Assembly: GCA_030539175.1 (NCBI GenBank)
Contig: JAUNSN010000007.1
Span: 1 to 39,489, forward strand
Source: a bacterium
GTDB lineage: Bacteria > Bacillota_I > Bacilli_A > RF39 > UBA660
Direction: 5' to 3'
Length of the DNA stretch: 39,489 bases
This document shows positions 34,458-39,489 of the stretch, piece by piece (positions within the stretch are counted from its first letter, which is position 1; the number at the start of each line of letters is the position of its first letter). The notes under the pieces were generated by a model. The model did no database searches. It was not told the DNA's origin and was given only the letters and a program-made list of their open reading frames with translations. Position numbers and translations under genes: made by a program.

Positions 34458-34811
34458 CTAATAATAGCACTTGATAAATCGATATGCAAGACGAAAAAAA
34501 ACGAAATTAAAAGGTGTTTTTTTCCGCTTCTTTAATGTTTCGTTTATATTATTTTTAAAAAACTTATTTTGCAATTTACTTTCAAATCCATTAATCTCTA
34601 TTCCTGGCAAGAAATTAACATCGATACCTTTCAGCTTTTCTTTCATACATGTATAATTTGAATAATTTAAAATATTATGATCAGTTTTAACTATCATGTT
34701 AACTTTAATGACAAAAATAATTTCATTTTTTATAAATTCATCAACATCAAAATTACATACATCAAATGAATCATTGGTATGAAAATGAATATCAACTAAA
34801 TTATACTTCAT
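34458..34811 (-). pseudogene. Truncated PHP-domain protein gene
   Basis: ATG at 34811 (GGGGAAG upstream) reads 117 residues. The start is a PHP metal site: LVDIHFHTNDSFD, later MIVKTDHN and FLPGIEING, as in PHP phosphoesterases, some of which are fused to ATPases in defence loci. The product ends in basic and aromatic residues (FVFFRLAYRFIKCYY) unlike the family and is far shorter than usual, so the gene is cut off. It lies directly after the restriction gene and was probably its operon partner. Confidence 0.65.
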
Positions 34812-34821
34812 ATCTTCCCCA

Positions 34822-35890
34822 CTATTTTTTATATCTAATTTGTAAATTCAGTTTAAAAAATATCCTTCCATCTTTTTCATATAATTGAACCATCTTATAT
34901 CTCTTAGAACTAGGAGTCTACAATTTAGTTTGGTTAATTAAATATTTTAAAACTTCTTGCTCAAAGTATATTAAATCAAGGACTACAACATTTCCATCAG
35001 ATTTTACTATAATTAGACCACCATTAACTTCGTTTATCCCATTTTTTATTTGGAAAAAAACCAAAACTTATTCCTTTAAAAAAATCAGATAATTTTTTAA
35101 TTGCAAATTCTTCATCTTTAAATTCATTTGTTGACAAAAATAATTCTTTTAAATTACCACTTACATCATTATAAAAATTAAGTAAAGCTTTACCTAAATA
35201 TAATGGCATATTTGAATCAACCATTTCTAAATTGTATTTAAAGCTTTCATTTGGCACATCAACAAACTTTATTTTACCACCAAATTCATATATTTTCTTT
35301 AACCCATCTCTCAATTTTGTTTTAGATTTAGATGTTGTAATTTGATTTATTAAAGCAATGTGTTCCCTTTTTAATCCTTCTATTTCATATAAAAAATCCG
35401 TTACATGACTAGCATTTAATAAAGTAGCTGGACTTCCTAAACTAGATTTTATGCTATACTTTAAAACAACTCTATCACTTATTTTTGTATCTAAAACAGT
35501 TGCTATTAAATCACTTTTAGTTTGTGAATCTGATTTCAAAAAATCTTGATCTGTCATCTTTTTTAAAATAGGATTCAATTCTTTTATCTCAAAAGCCCCT
35601 TTTCCTGAAGAAACATTTTTTATACTATTTTTAACCATCTCAATACTATTTTCTATTTCTTCAATAGAAATCATATTTTTTAATTCGTTCTGAAAATATA
35701 TTTCAACTTCCTTTTTTGAAGTTAAAATAAAATCTATTAATTTTTGTTTTTCTTTTATAGAAAGTTTTTCAACGATAAATAAATCATTACAAATTTCTTC
35801 CAACTTGCTGTCAACAATATTTAAGTTAGGGTTCTCCAAAAGAGATAATACTACATACATCTCTGACCACTCGCCTCTATTTTTACCCAT
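34822..35890 (-). pseudogene. HpaII-like type II restriction endonuclease, frameshifted and with nonsense codon
   Basis: The intact 5' part starts MGKNRGEWSEMYVVLSLLENPNL, the N-terminal pattern of HpaII-family enzymes, and runs to FGFFPNKKWDKRS stop (35024). Past the stop another frame continues the family C-terminus: NGINEVNGGLIIVKSDG, then TKL, a TAG at 34920-34918, then TPSSKRYKMVQLYEKDGR and KLNLQIRYKK stop (34824-34822). So one frameshift after PNKKW and one nonsense codon remove roughly 70 residues. It overlaps the methyltransferase stop. HpaII family members recognise CCGG; the target here is not established. Loss of the nuclease with retention of the methylase is the usual direction of decay. 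Confidence 0.85.
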
Positions 35891-36980
35891 AAAAATCATC
35901 CAACCTTTCTATCATATATTTTGCCATTTCTTGAATTACTGGAATTGAAACTGAATTACCAAACATTTTATACTTTTGTGTTTCACTTATTTCATGTGGA
36001 AAAGAAAATTTATCTTCTCCATTTTCAATAAAAGCATAATTAATAAATCCTTGTAATTTACCCCATTCTATTGGAGTCATATGTCGTATTCCCTCTTTAT
36101 TAATTGGATTATTTCTTCCAACTAAGATGTTATCATATTCCGAATTGTATTGTCTTATTAAATTTCTTTCTTTTCCAGAACCACCAGTAGCCATAATTGT
36201 GTTAGACACTGGATTTTTTCCTTCATTTACAATAATATAACCAAAGCCAGATTTCGCTTCTGAATGATTTGTTTTATGATTTTTTAAGGTTGTCAATAAT
36301 CTTTCTGATAAATAAAATTTTGAATCAACTTTATTTTCGATTAAATCGTACAAATTATTATAAATTATTTTTTCTCCATGTGTTGGTAATTTTGGAAAAA
36401 TATAATTTTTCGGAATATCTTCTTTTCTAAAACCCATAATAAAAATACGAGCTCTTTTTTGTGGTATTCCAAAGTCTTTTGTTGTTCTTACAAGATCTTT
36501 TGAATTGAAAATAACCTCATTACCTTTTACTTCAACTCCAACAATTTTATAATCTAAAAAATCCAATGTTCTAATAATAGTTTTAAAAGTCTCACCTTTA
36601 CTATGTTTCAACAATCCCTCAACATTTTCCAACATAAAAGCTTTTGGTTTTGTTCTTGATATTATATCAGCAAGATCAAAGAATAAAGTACCTCTTGTTT
36701 GGTCTTGGAATCCTTGTTGTTTTCCAGCAATAGAAAATGCTTGACAAGGAAATCCTGCCAATAAAATTTCATAATCAGTATCTTCAACTTTTTGTTTAAA
36801 ATCTTCAGATGTTACATCATTAAAGGCATCATCGCCATATAAATGCTTGTATGTTAAACAAGCGTATTTATCTATTTCTGCTGACAATACATTTTGAAAT
36901 CTTCCCGTCATTTCATAACCTTTTCGAATACCACCTATACCAGCAAATAAGTCTATGCACTTATATATTTTTCTTGACAT
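35883..36980 (-). CDS. dcm: DNA (cytosine-5) methyltransferase
   Basis: The 365-residue product has the m5C-methylase motifs: I (CIDLFAGIGGIRKGYE), IV with catalytic Cys79 (AGFPCQAFSIAGKQQGF), VI (FMLENVEGLLKH), VIII (QKRARIFIMGFR), and C-terminal IX/X (MTPIEWGKLQGF, KYKMFGNSVSIPVIQEMAKYM). ATG at 36980; GGTGGTGATG upstream, and the in-frame ATG at 37016 is not preferred. It is complete. Its restriction partner is broken, so it is now an orphan methylase that would leave 5-methylcytosine marks on the chromosome. Confidence 0.95.
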   Translation of the reverse strand: MSRKIYKCIDLFAGIGGIRKGYEMTGRFQNVLSAEIDKYACLTYKHLYGDDAFNDVTSEDFKQKVEDTDYEILLAGFPCQAFSIAGKQQGFQDQTRGTLFFDLADIISRTKPKAFMLENVEGLLKHSKGETFKTIIRTLDFLDYKIVGVEVKGNEVIFNSKDLVRTTKDFGIPQKRARIFIMGFRKEDIPKNYIFPKLPTHGEKIIYNNLYDLIENKVDSKFYLSERLLTTLKNHKTNHSEAKSGFGYIIVNEGKNPVSNTIMATGGSGKERNLIRQYNSEYDNILVGRNNPINKEGIRHMTPIEWGKLQGFINYAFIENGEDKFSFPHEISETQKYKMFGNSVSIPVIQEMAKYMIERLDDFYG

Positions 36981-37033
36981 AACATCACCACCTATTATAA
37001 ATAATACCAAAACCATCTTAAATGTATATAAAT

Positions 37034-37062
37034 ATTATAACATGAAAAAAGTGTATATTTAC
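37034..37062 (-). promoter_or_regulatory. Extended -10 promoter of the methyltransferase gene
   Basis: Minus-strand TGTTATAAT (extended -10, TATAAT at 37039-37034) with only a poor -35 (GTAAAT) 17 bases upstream. It lies about 55 bases before the ATG at 36980. Confidence 0.45.
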
Positions 37063-37144
37063 ATTATTTTGTAATACCTTTGTTTAAAAAACATTTATGT
37101 TGTAGTTATAAAGTAATAGTTACTAATAATTATTATTTTGTTGG

Positions 37145-37175
37145 TTAATTTAATCAAAGAGTTCTTTGTCTCATA
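37145..37175 (-). other. Attachment site attR of element 2
   Basis: Minus strand reads host ATGAGACAAAG-AACT and then enters the element as CTTTGATTAAATT. The TGA in it stops the truncated ATPase at 37154. AACT (37163-37160) matches attL (29986-29983). Confidence 0.75.
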
Positions 37176-37573
37176 CCACCAGATAAATTCTTAGGATATT
37201 TTTTAGCAAACTCCTTTAATCCATATGTTTCTAATAAACTTTCTACATAAGATTTTGTATCACAGTTTAATTTCCCCTCCACCTTCAAACCAATTAAACA
37301 ATTGTCAATTATATTTAACCAATCAAATAAACAATCATTTTGGGGCATATAAGAAATCTTAACATTATTCGAATTAATAATTACTCCTTCAGACTGTTTA
37401 TCTAAATTACATAATATTGATAGTAATGTTGATTTACCACATCCAGATGGTCCGACTATGGCAACTATTTCTCCTTCTTTAATATTAAGACTTATATTTC
37501 TAATTGCTTCTATTTCACAATTAGAATCATGATATAACTTTTTTATATTTTTTATTACTAAAATATCTTTCAT
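37160..37573 (-). pseudogene. 5' part of interrupted ABC transporter ATPase gene
   Basis: ATG at 37573 reads 138 host codons: VAIVGPSGCGKSTLLSILCNL (Walker A), KISYMPQNDCLFDWLNIIDN (Q-loop) and NLSGGMRQRT (ABC signature), then CTT TGA of the element. The rest (ALIRTLATNP, Walker B) is at 29651-29982. It belongs to the nitrate/sulfonate/taurine (SsuB/TauB) type and follows the binding-protein gene by three bases. Confidence 0.95.
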
Positions 37574-37576
37574 AGC

Positions 37577-38569
37577 TTACTTAAAATTAGTCGTGTATAT
37601 TAAATCATCATATGGTGCCATTTGTTTTAATTCTCCACTGGCAATCATTATTTCTTGAATATGATTCCATTCATCTTTTGTTATACTTATATCAGTTTTC
37701 CATGCATTACCATTTTTATACCTTTCTACTAATAAAGTTAAATCATTAATTGAAGTATCAGGAAAAAACTCGACTATTGATTTAGCAATAGTTTCACTGT
37801 CATTATTGGCAACAAAATCTAATCCCTTTTGAACTGCATTAGAAAAACTCTTAATTATATCAGGATTTTGCTCTATATAACTACCACGAGCGTGATAAAC
37901 TGTATATGGTACTTCTCCACCTAATTCGCCAATATATGCAACTACATGGCCAAAACCAGCTTTTTCCACACTTAAAGCATTAGGTTCAAACAACGTAACG
38001 AAATCTCCAGTACCACCTATAAAAGCCCCTTCCATTGCAGCAAACGCAACTGAAGTATCAATAGTTAAATCATTTTTCGGATCTATACCAGCTTCTCGCA
38101 AAGCCCATTCAAATGTCATCTCTGGCATACCACCTGCTCTACCACCAATAACATATTTCCCTTTTAAATCATCAAGTGTAAAATTATCATACTTTTCTCT
38201 TGAAACAAGAAAAGTTCCATCCCTTGCCGTTAATCCAGCAAATGTCTTAACATAATCTTTTTCTCCACTTTGGTAAACATAAATAGTCGCCTCACTTCCA
38301 GAAAAACCTATTTGCACATCATTTGACAATACTGCTGCCATAACCTTATCCGCACCTGGCGTAAGTGTAAGTTCAATATTTATACCTTCATCGGCAAAAT
38401 AACCTTGACTAATTGCTACATATTGTGGAGCATAAAAAATAGTATGCGCTACTTCTGCTACTTTTATCGTCGTTAAATCATCTTGTTTATCATTATTTTT
38501 TATAATAACTATTGTTGAAAAACAAATAATTATAGCTAAACAAATAAGCGATAAAATAACTTTTTTCAT
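37577..38569 (-). CDS. ABC transporter substrate-binding protein (NMT1/THI5-like, SsuA/TauA type)
   Basis: The 330-residue product has a membrane or signal segment (residues 5-25) but no clean lipobox, then the NMT1/THI5-like fold: HTIFYAPQYVAISQGYFADEGINIELT, GADKVMAAVLSNDVQIGFSGSEA, GKYVIGGRAGGMPEMTFEWAL and GTGDFVTLFEPNAL. Ligand class is nitrate, sulfonate, aromatic or thiamine-precursor-like; the sequence alone does not tell. ATG at 38569 follows AGGAGG; ATG 38587 overlaps that site. The gene is intact but its ATPase and permease are broken, so it is an orphan. A 14-base dyad TTATACTTGTATAA (38617-38630) lies upstream. No TPP or other riboswitch was recognised. Confidence 0.9.
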   Translation of the reverse strand: MKKVILSLICLAIIICFSTIVIIKNNDKQDDLTTIKVAEVAHTIFYAPQYVAISQGYFADEGINIELTLTPGADKVMAAVLSNDVQIGFSGSEATIYVYQSGEKDYVKTFAGLTARDGTFLVSREKYDNFTLDDLKGKYVIGGRAGGMPEMTFEWALREAGIDPKNDLTIDTSVAFAAMEGAFIGGTGDFVTLFEPNALSVEKAGFGHVVAYIGELGGEVPYTVYHARGSYIEQNPDIIKSFSNAVQKGLDFVANNDSETIAKSIVEFFPDTSINDLTLLVERYKNGNAWKTDISITKDEWNHIQEIMIASGELKQMAPYDDLIYTTNFK

Positions 38570-38616
38570 AAAATCCTCCTTTATCATTTTTATTATATTC
38601 TAAAATAGCAATAATG

Positions 38617-38630
38617 TTATACTTGTATAA
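38617..38630. promoter_or_regulatory. Palindromic site upstream of the binding-protein gene
   Basis: TTATAC-tt-GTATAA with perfect 6-bp arms, 48 bases before the ATG at 38569 in a 174-base divergent intergenic region. It could be a regulator site; a promoter cannot be set firmly. Confidence 0.3.
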
Positions 38631-38743
38631 ATCTTTAAATAATTTTCTAACTATAAAACATAATTTAATCCAACCTTTTATCATTAATCACTTTAATTAA
38701 AAGTCAATTAATGATACAATAGTACTACTGAGAGGAGCAAAAA

Positions 38744-39489
38744 ATGAAACTAGACTATTTAAATGAAAACCAAATTAAAGCAATCAAACACAAAGATGGA
38801 CCTATGCTAGTACTTGCTGGTGCTGGCAGTGGGAAAACTAGTGTTTTAACCAAAAGAGTTGCATATCTAATAGAAAGTGGAGTAAATCCCTATAACATAC
38901 TTGCCATTACCTTTACTAACAAAGCTGCCCTAGAAATGAAAGAAAGAATTTTAAGCATTCTAGGAAATACAGCAAGACAAATACAGATATCTACTTTTCA
39001 CTCTTTAGGATTAAAAATAATTAAAGAAAATATCGAATATTTAATCTATGACAAAAACTTTGTTATACTAGATAGTGATGATACTCTAACACTTTTAAAA
39101 AAAATTATTAAGAATATGAATTTAGATACAAAAATATATATTCCTAGAGTTGTTAGAAGTAAAATAAGTAATGTTAAAAACGAATTAATGAGTATTGATG
39201 AATTTAAGAAAATTGAATTTGATGACAATATTATAAAAATCTATAAAGAATATATCAATACCTTAGTTAATAATAATTCAGTTGACTTTGATGACTTATT
39301 AATTTTACCAATTAAATTATTCAAAGAAAATCCTAATATCTTAATGAAATATCAAGAAAGATTTAAATATTTACTTATTGATGAATATCAAGATACCAAC
39401 GAAGCACAATATATTTTAACCAAGATGCTTAGTGCCAAATATAAAAATATTTTTGTTGTTGGTGATGCTGATCAATCTATATATGCTTT
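38744..39489 (+). CDS. pcrA: ATP-dependent DNA helicase PcrA/UvrD, 3' end beyond window
   Basis: Partial gene: 248 codons from ATG 38744 (GAGAGGAG upstream) to the window end. The product starts KLDYLNENQIKAIKHKDGPMLVLAGAGSGKTSVLTKR (Walker A), then AITFTNKAALEMKERI (motif Ia), STFHSLG, LLIDEYQDTNEAQY (motif II) and VVGDADQSIYAF (motif III), the UvrD/Rep superfamily 1 pattern. PcrA is the essential Gram-positive helicase for repair and replication restart. It reads away from the transporter operon. A TACAAT at 38715-38720 may be its -10. Confidence 0.95.
   Translation, partial: MKLDYLNENQIKAIKHKDGPMLVLAGAGSGKTSVLTKRVAYLIESGVNPYNILAITFTNKAALEMKERILSILGNTARQIQISTFHSLGLKIIKENIEYLIYDKNFVILDSDDTLTLLKKIIKNMNLDTKIYIPRVVRSKISNVKNELMSIDEFKKIEFDDNIIKIYKEYINTLVNNNSVDFDDLLILPIKLFKENPNILMKYQERFKYLLIDEYQDTNEAQYILTKMLSAKYKNIFVVGDADQSIYA

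Larger units (their letters stand above)
29987..37159. mobile_element. Integrative element 2: serine-recombinase element with restriction-modification remnant in the ATPase gene
   Basis: About 7.2 kb separates the halves of the ATPase gene. It holds a sortase-type surface protein, a gene scrap, a serine recombinase, a PHP fragment and a methyltransferase/restriction pair. Rebuilt attB is ATGAGACAAAG-AACT-GCTTT; in rebuilt attP, GGTTTTAGTAATCA and TGATTAAATTAACC form an imperfect inverted repeat (10 of 14) about the centre. The recombinase is in the middle, not next to an end as in most such elements, so the unit may be composite or partly decayed. Confidence 0.83.

Noticed and set aside
20118-38569. 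tRNA gene as integration target, or transposon terminal repeats
   Set aside because: Both junctions are inside protein-coding genes, share only 2-4 bases, and have no long direct or inverted terminal repeats, which points to serine recombinases instead.
38493-38684. Short minus-strand frame overlapping the binding-protein start
   Set aside because: It overlaps the clear AGGAGG and start of the binding-protein gene in another frame and has no homology-like pattern.
38570-38743. TPP or other riboswitch before the NMT1/THI5-like binding-protein gene
   Set aside because: No CTGAGA-type motif or conserved core is present in the 174-base region.
1-39489. CRISPR arrays and Mycoplasma-type genetic code
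   Set aside because: No regularly spaced direct repeats were seen, and TGA works as a stop in several genes (for example scpA), so code 4 is excluded.

Overview
The window is low-GC DNA (A+T-rich throughout, with poly-T terminators and AGGAGG-type ribosome binding sites) from a Bacillota, most likely an uncultured gut member of the Bacilli. The evidence is the gene neighbourhoods: ylbD-ylbE-ylbF-rsmD, scpA-scpB, ezrA, spoIIGA-sigE, and queA-dnaG-rpoD-trmK beside yqfQ. TGA is used as a stop, so the code is not the Mycoplasma one. A complete spoIIGA-sigE pair means the lineage makes, or recently made, spores.

Bases 1-19339 are ordinary host chromosome, almost all on the minus strand. In transcription order they hold queA-dnaG-rpoD-trmK, the divergent yqfQ, a pilC/comGB-like plus prepilin peptidase pair, a large cell-surface protein with cohesin/dockerin-like segments, a small conserved-looking protein, spoIIGA-sigE, ezrA, two low-complexity single-pass membrane proteins, and scpA-scpB-pdp-ylbD-ylbE-ylbF-rsmD.

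Bases 20118-38569 are the wreck of one ABC transporter operon (substrate-binding protein, ATPase, permease, minus strand) split by two mobile elements. The permease gene is cut at a GG dinucleotide: its 5' part is at 29045-29658 and its 3' part at 20118-20294, with about 8.75 kb between. The ATPase gene is cut within a shared AACT: its 5' part is at 37160-37573 and its 3' part at 29651-29986, with about 7.2 kb between. Joining the halves restores normal protein sequence in both cases, so the two target sites can be read at base level. The ATPase 3' part also has a one-base deletion at the Walker B motif, so the transporter is dead. Each element carries its own serine recombinase.

Element 1 (20295-29044) carries a DUF4143-type ATPase with a strong promoter and palindromic operator, a serine recombinase whose start codon reads ATC, a small coupled ORF, an XRE regulator with a membrane anchor, and a redox cargo: an anchored rhodanese-like protein, an anchored tandem thioredoxin-fold protein (CPHC), a MerR regulator with a textbook 19-bp-spacer promoter, an alpha/beta hydrolase with a Cys nucleophile, an anchored aldo/keto reductase and an anchored flavodoxin. 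Four of the six cargo proteins have redox or sulfur-transfer folds predicted to face outward. This is the best candidate for an undescribed system here.

Element 2 (29987-37159) carries a sortase-type surface protein, a second serine recombinase, and a decayed defence block: an apparently intact cytosine-5 methyltransferase, an HpaII-like restriction enzyme gene broken by a frameshift and a nonsense codon, and a truncated PHP-domain gene. Past the operon, the intact substrate-binding protein gene and the start of a pcrA/uvrD helicase (plus strand, cut by the window end) close the window. No tRNA, rRNA or CRISPR array was seen.
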